From UBA5796 sp040752455 (GTDB taxonomy: Bacteria; Chloroflexota; Anaerolineae; Anaerolineales; Villigracilaceae), in NCBI GenBank assembly GCA_049324115.1, contig JBMOMN010000034.1, positions 9,103 to 73,102 on the forward strand: 64,000 nt of DNA, read 5' to 3'. Below, piece by piece: positions 15,083 to 23,045 of this stretch (position 1 is the first letter of the stretch; every line of letters starts with the position of its first letter). The notes under the pieces are model-generated. The model did no database searches and was not told the origin of the DNA. It worked only from the letters and a program-made list of their open reading frames with translations. The translations under genes and the position numbers were made by a program.

Positions 15083-16300
15083 CTATTGTTTCCTCTTTTG
15101 CTTTGCCATAGCCCGGTCCCGCACCCGGATGAACCCTTCGGGCAGGGGTTGGGGCGGATTCTTTTTGTGCAACTCGCTGCTGATGTGGTAAGCCATATCT
15201 TCGAAAAATGCCCCAACCGGGCTGGCCGGGTCCTGGAATACGGGCGGCTTGCCGAAGATCAGAGCCATGACCAGCGCATCTTCCAGATACGGGACGACGA
15301 AGTCCATCTTCTGTTTCAGGGTGTTTTCGATCTCAGCCCGTTGCAGCCCTTTCCCCTTGAAGGTCCAGTTCAGCACCAGTTTGACTTTCTCGCCGGGGTA
15401 ATCCAGTTCCTTGAAAACGTCCAAGGCGATGCTCGCCAGGCGGACTGCGGCCAGTTCGGGGGAGAGAACCAGGTAAATGGTATCCGCCTCGTCCAGCACC
15501 GCCAGCGTCACCGTGGTGAAATCGTGCGGCAGGTCAAGGATGACGTAATCGTTTTGCTGGCGCAGGATGTTCAAAGCCTGGACTGCCTGTTCGCCTGTCA
15601 GCAGTTCCGCTTCCTGTGGCCGCCTGGGCGCTGCCAGTACCTGTACGCCCGAGTCGTGCTTCAACAGTATCCGGTTGACCACATCCTGTTCGATTTCATC
15701 CGCGGCGATGGATACCAGGTCGCTCCAGCTATTTCGGAGCGGCAGGTCGAGCATCAGGGCGCTCATTCCGTTGAGCAGGGCCAGGTCCACCAACGCTACC
15801 GGCCTCGTCCACACCTGGGCAAGCCCGACGGACAGGTTGGTCGCCAGGCTGGAGACACCGACGCCGCCGCGCAGCGAAAAGAACGCTTTGACATTTCCTT
15901 GCGCGTGTTCAGTCTGCTGGACTTGCAAGCTCGCCCGTCGCAATAGAACCTTGATGCGCGCCAGGAGTTCCTGGGGCTGGAAGGGCTTGGCGATGAAATC
16001 ATCCGCGCCGGCGTCGAACGCTTTCAGCCTTTCGTCAAGCTCGCTCAACGCGGTCAGGATGATGATCGGGAGGTGGGCCGTATCCGGCCTGCTCCGCAAA
16101 CGACGGCACAGCTCATACCCGTCCATGTCCGGCATCATCACATCCAGGATGGCTAATTCCGGCGCGGCCGGCCCAATCCTGGACAGGGCCTGTTCGGCGT
16201 TCGTGGCTGTAACGGCCTCGTACCCTTCCTTGCCAAGCAGGGCCGAGACCATCTTCAGATTCATCTCGCTATCATCTACGACAAAAATCCTGGTCGTCAT
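15083..16300 (-). CDS. Response-regulator receiver fused to CpaE/TadZ-like ATPase
   Basis: The 405 residues have an N-terminal receiver domain (phospho-acceptor D53 in AILDVMMPDMDG, conserved K in IAKPF). From about 130 a MinD/ParA-type domain follows (SLRGGVGVSSLATNLSVGL). The P-loop lacks the usual lysine of GKT/GKS (it reads GGVGVSS), as is common in CpaE/TadZ proteins that localise pilus assembly machinery. There are no tad/cpa pilus genes in the window. The gene is divergent from the diguanylate cyclase/hybrid kinase operon, so its receiver may be a target of that phosphorelay. A role in polar localisation of pili or secretion is inferred from family precedent only. Confidence 0.82.
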   Translation of the reverse strand: MTTRIFVVDDSEMNLKMVSALLGKEGYEAVTATNAEQALSRIGPAAPELAILDVMMPDMDGYELCRRLRSRPDTAHLPIIILTALSELDERLKAFDAGADDFIAKPFQPQELLARIKVLLRRASLQVQQTEHAQGNVKAFFSLRGGVGVSSLATNLSVGLAQVWTRPVALVDLALLNGMSALMLDLPLRNSWSDLVSIAADEIEQDVVNRILLKHDSGVQVLAAPRRPQEAELLTGEQAVQALNILRQQNDYVILDLPHDFTTVTLAVLDEADTIYLVLSPELAAVRLASIALDVFKELDYPGEKVKLVLNWTFKGKGLQRAEIENTLKQKMDFVVPYLEDALVMALIFGKPPVFQDPASPVGAFFEDMAYHISSELHKKNPPQPLPEGFIRVRDRAMAKQKRKQ

Positions 16301-16321
16301 GGAAAACCTTTCTGTACTTTT

Positions 16322-16482
16322 CTACCGGACAGATTTTTGAAAAAACCTTTTTTCAACGCGAATTTCGCGGATTTGGCGAATACCCTGGCGGGTACAACGT
16401 GACGCGGATGTTTTTGAAAAAAGAATTCGCGAAATTTGCTTCATCCGCGTAATTCGCGTTAAGGTTTTTGGTTTTGTCCGGT
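16322..16482. repeat. Long inverted repeat in a 509-bp intergenic region
   Basis: Outer arms CTACCGGACA and TGTCCGGTAA enclose AACGCGAATT/AATTCGCGTT and further nested pairs, for a total of about 160 bp. It could fold as one long hairpin. It lies just upstream of the minus-strand receiver-ATPase start (16300). No gene is seen in 16301-16809. Confidence 0.7.
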
Positions 16483-16586
16483 AACAAATCTGTACAATGA
16501 TTATAGCAAACGGGAACAATGTTGGTTCCTTGCAATCTTATGAACCTCAGGCCGATTAACACTTTTGCAATGTCATTAAATTCCAA

Positions 16587-16615
16587 TTGGAATGCCGCTG
16601 TATTTCACCTATAAT
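16587..16615 (+). promoter_or_regulatory. Sigma-70 type promoter for the DGC leader or sRNA
   Basis: -35 TTGGAA (16587-16592), 17-base spacer, perfect -10 TATAAT (16610-16615). It initiates about 190 bases before the diguanylate cyclase start. Confidence 0.65.
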
Positions 16616-16621
16616 GTCAGC

Positions 16622-16809
16622 AAGACAATGACCATTCCAAACAGGAAAGTGCCGGATCAGTCAGATCAAGAAATCGGTTGAAAAATCTTGTAACCACTCC
16701 GCGCTCTGGTTGCCATTCTCGGTAAGGGGATGTCACTTGGAGCGCGTTTTTTATAACCGTTTTCGAAGGCTGCCACGTTAAACCTGCCTGATCGAATAGT
16801 GATGCGAAT
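16622..16809 (+). promoter_or_regulatory. 188-base leader containing a terminator, upstream of the DGC
   Basis: Between the strong promoter and the ATG at 16810 lies a leader with a full intrinsic terminator at 16700-16752. The first ~75 bases do not match a riboswitch class I know by eye. Either the leader is an attenuator that controls the c-di-GMP operon, or 16622-16752 is a small RNA of about 130 bases. Confidence 0.5.
16700..16752 (+). terminator. Intrinsic terminator inside the DGC leader
   Basis: Stem CGCGCTC/GAGCGCG (16700-16706 with 16740-16746) and an inner stem CATTCTC/GGGGATG allowing G-T pairs, followed by TTTTTT (16747-16752). Confidence 0.68.
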
Positions 16810-17736
16810 ATGTCCAGGATACTGATCGTTGACGATGATCCCCTCGAACGAATGATCGTGGAAAAGGTGTTGAAGCGCAACAACCACGAAGTCATCGCGG
16901 CCAATAACGGGGTGGAGGCGTGGAAACACATCCGGGATAACCCGGTCCGGTTTGTGATCACGGATTGGATGATGGCCGAAATGGACGGCCTGGCGCTGAT
17001 CGAAAAAGTGAGGCAAGCGAATTTTCCCCATTATATTTACATGATCCTCTTGACGGCCAAAGATAACATTGCCGACATCGTGACCGGGCTGAACGCCGGC
17101 GCGGACGATTACCTGACCAAACCTTTCGATCCCCTCGAACTCCAGGCGCGCATCATGGTCGGGGAGCGCATCCTCATGCTGGAAGACTCGCTCCGGCAGA
17201 CTCGCGACCAGTTGGAACACCAGGCCTTGCACGACAACCTGACCGGCCTCATGAACCGGGCCGCAATTTACAAGTACATCCAGCTCGAACTGGAAAAAGC
17301 CCGCCGCACCTCCATGCCGTTCAGCATCATTTTCCTGGACATTGACGACTTCAAACAAGTCAACGACCAGTTCGGGCACATGACCGGCGATTTCCTCCTG
17401 AAAGCCTTTGCCGATGTCCTTCGCTCCCGCTGCCGCCCTTATGACGGCCTGGGGAGGTGGGCCGGGGATGAATTCATCGTTGCCCTGCCGAATACCACCT
17501 CCGAAAATGCCGTAAAGGTAGCCAACCGGATCCTTGACAGCGTCCATCAGATCCAGGTGGTGCCCTCCTTTGAGGCGGATTTCCGGGTCGGGATCAGCGC
17601 CGGGATCGCCACAGTCGCCTCCATCCCCGCAGCGGACCGGCTGCTGGAGCAATTGATCCAGTGCGCCGACGAAGCCCTCTATCGGGCGAAGGAGGCCGGC
17701 AAGAACCGGGTCGAAGCCAACCGGCTTGATATGTGA
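16810..17736 (+). CDS. Response-regulator diguanylate cyclase (REC-GGDEF, PleD/WspR-like)
   Basis: This 308-residue protein makes cyclic di-GMP from two GTP. The receiver domain (1-120) has D8/D9, the acceptor D52 (VITDWMMAEMDG) and K in LTKPFDPLE. The GGDEF domain (about 145-305) has DNLTGLMNR, FLDIDDFKQVND and the active site as AGDEF (218-222); AGDEF variants are often active. An RxxD inhibitory site (RPYD) sits at the standard distance before it, so product inhibition is expected. It is the first gene of a three-gene set with a hybrid kinase (18 bp downstream) and an Hpt protein, which probably phosphorylate its receiver. Its product is the ligand class expected for the triple aptamer at 3026-3329. 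Confidence 0.93.
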   Translation: MSRILIVDDDPLERMIVEKVLKRNNHEVIAANNGVEAWKHIRDNPVRFVITDWMMAEMDGLALIEKVRQANFPHYIYMILLTAKDNIADIVTGLNAGADDYLTKPFDPLELQARIMVGERILMLEDSLRQTRDQLEHQALHDNLTGLMNRAAIYKYIQLELEKARRTSMPFSIIFLDIDDFKQVNDQFGHMTGDFLLKAFADVLRSRCRPYDGLGRWAGDEFIVALPNTTSENAVKVANRILDSVHQIQVVPSFEADFRVGISAGIATVASIPAADRLLEQLIQCADEALYRAKEAGKNRVEANRLDM

Positions 17737-17754
17737 GCCTTAAGGAACAACCAA

Positions 17755-20499
17755 ATGAAAGAAAAAATTATCAACTCCAAACACGCAACCCGTTTCGGTC
17801 TGTTGGGCTGGGGTTTAGGCTGCTTGTTTCCCATCTTCGCCACCTTTATAGATCTCTGGGGACGAGGCTTGCCGGTGACTTTTGGAAGTATCGTCTTTGT
17901 CCACCGCAGCAGCCCCTTATTGCTCATCATTGACACAGCGCCATTTTTCCTGGGATTCCTCGCCTGGCTGGCCGGGTCACGCCAGGACCGTCTGCAATCC
18001 ATCCGGGAGAACCTGGAAGAAATGGTTGCGGACCGCACCCGGGAAGTTGACCGCGCCTACAAGACCCAGATCATCATGACCTCCCTGATAAGCCTTTCCC
18101 TCGAAAGCATGTCGCTGGAAGAAATGCTGAAACAGGCCCTGGAAACCCTCCTGGTCATCCCCTGGCTGCCACCCGAACCCGCCGGCGGGATCTTCCTGGC
18201 TGATGAACCATCCAGGATGCTCCGGTTGGTCGCCTCGCGCGGCATGCCCGCCGAATTGACCCGCCTCTGCGCCCGCGTCCCTTACGGCTACTGCCTGTGC
18301 GGACGCGCCGCATCCAGCCGGAAGGTCGAATTCGCCAACTGCTCCGAGGCGGAACACGAGACCCAGGTCAGCGGCCAAATCAGCGGAATGAAATCCCACA
18401 GCCATTACAGTGTCCCGATCATTTACGAACAGGAATTGCTCGGCGTTTTCGCCCTGTACACCGGGGAAGGCCACCGGAAAGACGTGCGTGAAATCGCGTT
18501 CCTGGAGGCGGTTGCCAGCACGCTGGCCAGCATCGTCATCCACAGGAAAGCTGCGATGGAGATCAAGCGCCAAAAACAATATTTCGAAACGCTGGTCGGG
18601 AACAGCCCCGTGGCCATTGTCACGCTGGACAATGCCCATAACGTGCTCGCCTGCAACCCGGCTTTCGAAAAACTCTACGGGTACAGGGAGGAGGAACTGG
18701 TCGGCAAATTGCTGGACCCTTTCATAACCACAGAAGAATCGAGAGTCCAGGCCGCCCAATACACCCAGGACGTGCAAAACGGGAAGCTGGTCCATGGGCT
18801 GGCCAGGCGGCGCTGCAAGAACGGGGACATGGTTGATGTGCAGGTCTTCGGCGTCCCCGTGATCGTGGACGGCGTGCAGGTGGGCATCCTGGCGCTGTAT
18901 CACGACATCACGAAACTCCTGGAGGCCCAGCATCGGGCGGAAGCCGCCGCCCAGGCCAAGGCCGAATTCCTGGCGAACATGAGTCACGAGATCCGCACGC
19001 CGCTCAACGCGGTCATCGGGATGACCGGGCTGCTGTTGGATACGCCGCTCAACAAAGAGCAGCACGAATTCGTCGAGACCATCCGCACCAGTGGGGATAC
19101 CTTGCTGGCCGTGATCAACGACATCCTTGATTTCTCGAAGATCGAGGCCGGCAAGATGGTCATGGAGCAGCAGCCCTTCTATCTCAACGCCTGCGTCGAA
19201 TCAGCCCTCGACCTGCTGGCCCCGAAAGCGGTCGAGAAGGGCCTCGAACTGGCTTATATCCTCCACGAGAATACCCCCAATAAATTGCTGGGCGACGTGA
19301 CCCGCCTGCGTCAGGTGCTGGTCAACCTGCTGGGCAACGCGGTCAAATTCACCGAAAAGGGCGAGATCGTGGTGGACGTTTCCTCGAAAGACCTGGAAAT
19401 GGGAAAATATGAGATCCTGTTTGCAGTCCGGGATACCGGCATCGGCATCCCCAAAGAACGCATGGACAGGCTGTTCCAGGCTTTTTCGCAGGTCGATTCG
19501 TCCACCACGCGGCGCTTCGGCGGGACCGGGCTGGGCCTTTCGATCAGCCGCAGCCTGGTCAAAATGATGGGCGGCGAGATCTGGGCCGAGAGCGAACCGG
19601 GCAAAGGTTCGACCTTCTTCTTCACGATCAAGGCTGCCAAAGCCCCCGTGACGACCCATTTCCAGCCGAGCGGCGCCCAACCCGACCTCCAGAACCGGCC
19701 CTTGCTGATCGTGGACGACAACGCCACCAACCGCCTGATCGTCTCCCGGCAGACGACCTCCTGGGGGATGAGGCCGCAGGCCGTCTCATCCGGGAAGGAG
19801 GCGCTCGCGCTGCTTGAACAGGACCAGGCTTTCGATGCCATCGTCCTGGATATGCAGATGCCCGAAATGGACGGCCTGATGCTTGCCAGGGCGATCCGTC
19901 AGCTGCCCAATTGCGCCGATTTGCCCCTGATCATGCTCACCTCGCTGGGGTTCCGCCCCGAAAGCCAGGACGCTGCCCGGTTTGCCGCCTTCCTGACCAA
20001 GCCGATCAAACCGTCGGTCTTGTTCGAGACGCTGTTGTCCATCCTGACCGACCGGCCGCGGGCCGTCCCGGTCAAACAAAAAGCCCTGGCGATTGACCAT
20101 AACCTGGGCGAACGCCACCCGCTGCGCATCCTGCTGGCCGAGGACAATGCTGTCAATCAAAAAGTGGCGGTCAGTATCCTCCAGCGCATGGGATACCGGC
20201 CGGATGTGGCTGCCAACGGCCTGGAAGTGCTCGAAGCCCTGCGCCGCCAGGACTATGACGTGATCCTGCTCGACATGCAAATGCCCGAAATGGACGGGGA
20301 GGAGGCCGCCCGGCACATCCAGGAGCTTTGGCCGCCGGAAAAACGCCCGCGCCTGGTCGCCATGACCGCCAACGCTCTGGAAGGCGACCGCGAACATTAC
20401 CTGGCCCTGGGTCTGGACGATTACGTCAGCAAGCCGATCCGGGTCAATGAGCTTGAGAAAACGCTTCAAGCCTCACGTCCGCTTGGGAAACCCGGCTAA
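17755..20499 (+). CDS. Hybrid sensor histidine kinase (2TM-GAF-PAS-HisKA-HATPase-REC-REC)
   Basis: The 914 residues have two N-terminal hydrophobic segments (about 15-35 and 52-75) and then a GAF-like domain (about 110-270), with the cysteine-containing stretch YGYCLCGRAA. A PAS domain follows (about 278-395), then a HisKA domain with phospho-His H411 (MSHEIRTPLNAVIGM), a HATPase domain (about 515-630, DTGIGIP, GGTGLGLSIS) and two receiver domains (acceptors D699 and D840, both in LDMQMPEMDG). It is a BarA/ArcB-style phosphorelay sensor whose signal is unknown. The Hpt domain is missing from this chain but is supplied by the separate gene 17 bases downstream. Outputs are probably the REC-GGDEF upstream and possibly the receiver-ATPase. 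Confidence 0.94.
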   Translation: MKEKIINSKHATRFGLLGWGLGCLFPIFATFIDLWGRGLPVTFGSIVFVHRSSPLLLIIDTAPFFLGFLAWLAGSRQDRLQSIRENLEEMVADRTREVDRAYKTQIIMTSLISLSLESMSLEEMLKQALETLLVIPWLPPEPAGGIFLADEPSRMLRLVASRGMPAELTRLCARVPYGYCLCGRAASSRKVEFANCSEAEHETQVSGQISGMKSHSHYSVPIIYEQELLGVFALYTGEGHRKDVREIAFLEAVASTLASIVIHRKAAMEIKRQKQYFETLVGNSPVAIVTLDNAHNVLACNPAFEKLYGYREEELVGKLLDPFITTEESRVQAAQYTQDVQNGKLVHGLARRRCKNGDMVDVQVFGVPVIVDGVQVGILALYHDITKLLEAQHRAEAAAQAKAEFLANMSHEIRTPLNAVIGMTGLLLDTPLNKEQHEFVETIRTSGDTLLAVINDILDFSKIEAGKMVMEQQPFYLNACVESALDLLAPKAVEKGLELAYILHENTPNKLLGDVTRLRQVLVNLLGNAVKFTEKGEIVVDVSSKDLEMGKYEILFAVRDTGIGIPKERMDRLFQAFSQVDSSTTRRFGGTGLGLSISRSLVKMMGGEIWAESEPGKGSTFFFTIKAAKAPVTTHFQPSGAQPDLQNRPLLIVDDNATNRLIVSRQTTSWGMRPQAVSSGKEALALLEQDQAFDAIVLDMQMPEMDGLMLARAIRQLPNCADLPLIMLTSLGFRPESQDAARFAAFLTKPIKPSVLFETLLSILTDRPRAVPVKQKALAIDHNLGERHPLRILLAEDNAVNQKVAVSILQRMGYRPDVAANGLEVLEALRRQDYDVILLDMQMPEMDGEEAARHIQELWPPEKRPRLVAMTANALEGDREHYLALGLDDYVSKPIRVNELEKTLQASRPLGKPG

Positions 20500-20516
20500 A
20501 TTTTACAGGAGTTACC

Positions 20517-20858
20517 ATGAGTCTTGATCTATCCATCCTCAATTCGTATCGCGAGTATATGGGCGAAGACGCCGATACCTTCATTCAGGAGATCATTGAT
20601 GCGTTCTGTACAGGCGCGCCGCTGCTGCTCGACACCCTGGAAAAATCGCTCGCCAAAGACGATGCGGAGGCTTTCGTCCGGGCGGCCCATACGCTCAAAT
20701 CCAATTGCGCCACCGTCGGCGCGACCGAGTTGACCGCCTTGTGCGCTGGAATGGAGCAGGAAGGTAAAGTCGGGGATATTCAAAACCTGGGCGACAAGGT
20801 ATCCCAGGCCAGGGATGAACTGACGCGGGTGCTGGCCCTTTTGAAAAAACAGGGGTAA
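20517..20858 (+). CDS. Hpt domain phosphotransfer protein
   Basis: A 113-residue single-domain Hpt protein with the phospho-acceptor H58 in AAHTLKSN. It completes the His-Asp-His-Asp relay for the hybrid kinase and can pass phosphate to the REC-GGDEF protein. AGGAG lies 7 bases before the ATG. It is the last gene of the signalling operon. Confidence 0.92.
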   Translation: MSLDLSILNSYREYMGEDADTFIQEIIDAFCTGAPLLLDTLEKSLAKDDAEAFVRAAHTLKSNCATVGATELTALCAGMEQEGKVGDIQNLGDKVSQARDELTRVLALLKKQG

Positions 20859-21092
20859 CCGGGGGATGCGGCGGCCTTGGTACCGCCTTTTCAGACAAAC
20901 CCGCTGGCGGCTCTGCCCGGACTCGCCAGCGAGTCCACCCAGAAAGTGCCTGAAAAGTTTGCGCGTTCACCACGAAGACGCGAAGTCACAAAGACCCAAT
21001 GATAGGGCAAATTGCCAATTTGCCCTACGTTCCTAAAAAGCGCAATTTGTGACCGCCCTGGGTATAATTAGGCAACCCAAACAGGAGGCCTT
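20859..21092. repeat. Intergenic repeat cluster between the Hpt gene and upp
   Basis: This 234-bp gap holds no gene. It has a hairpin CGCTGGCG/CGCCAGCG (20902-20931), a CACGAAGACGCGAAG stretch like those at 57384 and 52075, and a perfect palindrome AGGGCAAATT/AATTTGCCCT (21004-21026). Confidence 0.6.
21063..21068 (+). promoter_or_regulatory. -10 element for upp
   Basis: TATAAT with TG two bases further upstream than the standard extended -10. No -35 is clear. It lies 25 bases before the upp ATG. Confidence 0.35.
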
Positions 21093-21719
21093 ATGTCCAA
21101 CATCCATGCATCCACCCACCCGCTGGTTGCGCACAAATTATCCCGCTTGCGCGATAAAAATACCAACCCCAAAAAATTCCGTGAACTGGTGCGCGAGATC
21201 GCCGCACTGCTGGCTTACGAAGCTACCGCTGACCTGCAAACCGTCCCGCGCCCGCTCGAAACCCCGCTGGCCTCCCTCGTTGGGGCCGAACTCCAGGAGA
21301 AGATCGGCCTGGTGCCCATCCTGCGCGCCGGGTTGGGGATGGTCGAGGGTTTCTGGGAACTGATGCCCAGCGCCGAAGTCTGGCACATCGGACTGTACCG
21401 CGACGAAAAGACCCTCAAGCCTGTGGAATATTACAACAAGTTGCCCGTCGAGCCGACCGTATCCGTTTGCATCATCCTGGACCCGATGCTGGCTACCGGC
21501 GGTTCGGCCACTGCCACCGCTGACGTGTTGAAGCGCTGGGGCGTGAAGAAGATCAAATTCGTCGGGCTGATCGCCGCCCCGGAGGGCATCCGTGCCATGC
21601 AGACCGCCCATCCCGACATCCCGATCTACATCGCCGCCATTGACGACCACCTCAACGACCACGCCTACATCGTCCCCGGCCTGGGTGACGCCGGCGACCG
21701 GCAGTTTGGGACGGGGTAA
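21093..21719 (+). CDS. upp: Uracil phosphoribosyltransferase
   Basis: The 208 residues match UPRT length and motifs. The enzyme joins uracil to PRPP to form UMP (pyrimidine salvage). The PRPP-binding loop ILDPMLATGGSA, the LVPILRAGLGM region and the uracil-binding C-terminus (PGLGDAGDRQFGT) are all present. A strong AGGAGG precedes the ATG. The stop overlaps the alcohol dehydrogenase start (TAATG), so the two are translationally coupled although their pathways are unrelated. Confidence 0.97.
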   Translation: MSNIHASTHPLVAHKLSRLRDKNTNPKKFRELVREIAALLAYEATADLQTVPRPLETPLASLVGAELQEKIGLVPILRAGLGMVEGFWELMPSAEVWHIGLYRDEKTLKPVEYYNKLPVEPTVSVCIILDPMLATGGSATATADVLKRWGVKKIKFVGLIAAPEGIRAMQTAHPDIPIYIAAIDDHLNDHAYIVPGLGDAGDRQFGTG

Positions 21720-22798
21720 TGAAAGCCATGCTCCTGCGCGGGATCGCCCCGCTTGCTCAAAACCCCAATCCCCTCAGCCTCGAAGACCTCCCCGAACCGG
21801 AACCGAATGACGGCGAAATCCTGATCCGCGTCTCGGCCTGCGGCGTCTGCCACACCGAACTGGACGAGATCGAAGGCCGCACCCCGCCGCCAACCCTGCC
21901 GGTCGTGCCGGGGCATCAGGTGGTAGGCGTGGTCGAGCGGATCGGAGTCCAACGTCACCCGGCGTTGGGCCTTTCCGGTGACATCCAAAGTCAGGAGACT
22001 TTGGACTCCGTTATCAAACCCGGCGACCGGGTCGGCGTGGCCTGGATCTTCTCGGCCTGCGGCGAATGTGGGCACTGCCTGGCCGGGGATGAGAACCTGT
22101 GCGCCCAATTCCTCGCCACCGGGCGGGACACAAACGGCGGCTACGCCCAGTACATGACCGTCCCGGCTGCCTTTGCCCACCCCATCCCCGCCGCCCTCCC
22201 GGACGCCGAAGCCGCCCCCCTGCTCTGCGCCGGGGCCATTGGCTACCGCTCCCTGCGCCTCGCCAACCTGACCGATGGGCGTCCGCTCGGCCTGGTGGGC
22301 TTCGGCGGCTCGAACCACCTCGTGCTCAAGATGGCGCAGCATCTCTATCCCAATTCGGAGGTCTACGTCTTCAGCCGCAACCCGAACGAGCAGGATTTTG
22401 CCCGTTCCCTGGGCGCGGCCTGGGCTGGCGGGATCAGCGACCTCGCGCCCCGCAAGTTGTCCGCCGTGATCGAAACGACTCCCGTCTGGAAGCCGGTCGT
22501 TGAGGCGCTGAAAAATCTCGATAGCGGAGGCAGGCTGGTCGTCAACGCCATCCGCAAGGAAGAAAGCGACAAAGACGCCCTGCTCGACCTCGACTACCCC
22601 TCCCACCTGTGGATGGAAAAAGAGATCAAATCCGTCGCCAACGTCACCCGCCGTGACGTGCGCGGCTTGCTGCAACTGGCCGCCGAAACCGGCCTCCGCC
22701 CCGAGATCGAAGAATTCCCCCTGGCCGACGCCAACCGTGCCCTGCTCGAACTGCGCCAGGGCAAGATCCGCGGCGCAAAGGTCCTGCGCGTGGATTAA
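21719..22798 (+). CDS. Zinc-dependent alcohol dehydrogenase (AdhP-like) with a palindrome-encoded insertion
   Basis: This 359-residue medium-chain dehydrogenase oxidises alcohols or reduces aldehydes with NAD(P). The catalytic-zinc Cys is in ACGVCHTE and the GHE-type His in VPGHQVVG. The structural zinc cysteines lie in CGECGHCLAGDENLC. A short Rossmann motif GFGGSN follows. Between VERIG and KPGDRVGV there are about 22 extra residues encoded by a 66-bp palindromic element (21944-22009). That spot is normally a short loop, so the insertion is probably tolerated. It is coupled to upp by a one-base overlap. Confidence 0.92.
   Translation: MKAMLLRGIAPLAQNPNPLSLEDLPEPEPNDGEILIRVSACGVCHTELDEIEGRTPPPTLPVVPGHQVVGVVERIGVQRHPALGLSGDIQSQETLDSVIKPGDRVGVAWIFSACGECGHCLAGDENLCAQFLATGRDTNGGYAQYMTVPAAFAHPIPAALPDAEAAPLLCAGAIGYRSLRLANLTDGRPLGLVGFGGSNHLVLKMAQHLYPNSEVYVFSRNPNEQDFARSLGAAWAGGISDLAPRKLSAVIETTPVWKPVVEALKNLDSGGRLVVNAIRKEESDKDALLDLDYPSHLWMEKEIKSVANVTRRDVRGLLQLAAETGLRPEIEEFPLADANRALLELRQGKIRGAKVLRVD
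21944..22009. repeat. 66-bp palindromic element inside the alcohol dehydrogenase gene
   Basis: Terminal arms GGAGTCCAA/TTGGACTCC (perfect 9 bp) and an internal CGTCACC/GGTGACA pair. The length is exactly 22 codons and the frame is kept. Confidence 0.8.
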
Positions 22799-22835
22799 AA
22801 CGTTTGTGTCCAAATCCGTCTCTCCGCTCCTTTAT

Positions 22836-23045
22836 CCGTGACTCCCCTCCGCTTATCCGCTTCAAAATCCGTTGCCCAATCCGTTGCCCAATCCGCCGCC
22901 CAAATCCGTGACCCCCATCCGCTTATCCGCTTCAAAATCCGCTGCTCAATCCGTTGCCCAATCCGCTGCCCAAATCCGTGACTCCCATCCGCTTATCCGC
23001 TTCAAAATCCGTTGCCAAATCCGTTGCCAAATCCGCTGCCAAATC
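22836..23045 (+). repeat. Three tandem 70-bp repeats built on a ~12-bp subunit
   Basis: Units begin CCGTGACYCCCMTCCGC at 22836, 22906 and 22976. Each contains CTTATCCGCTTCAAAATCCG and several AATCCGYTGCC subunits. The last copy runs directly into the flavoprotein coding sequence. Because 70 is not a multiple of 3, unit gain or loss changes the upstream frame. Confidence 0.88.

Noticed and set aside
20902..20931. Terminator after the Hpt gene
   Set aside because: The stem CGCTGGCG/CGCCAGCG has no T run after it; it is more likely part of a repeat.
22836..23045. CRISPR-like array
   Set aside because: The units are directly adjacent with no unique spacers, and the subunits are short degenerate repeats.
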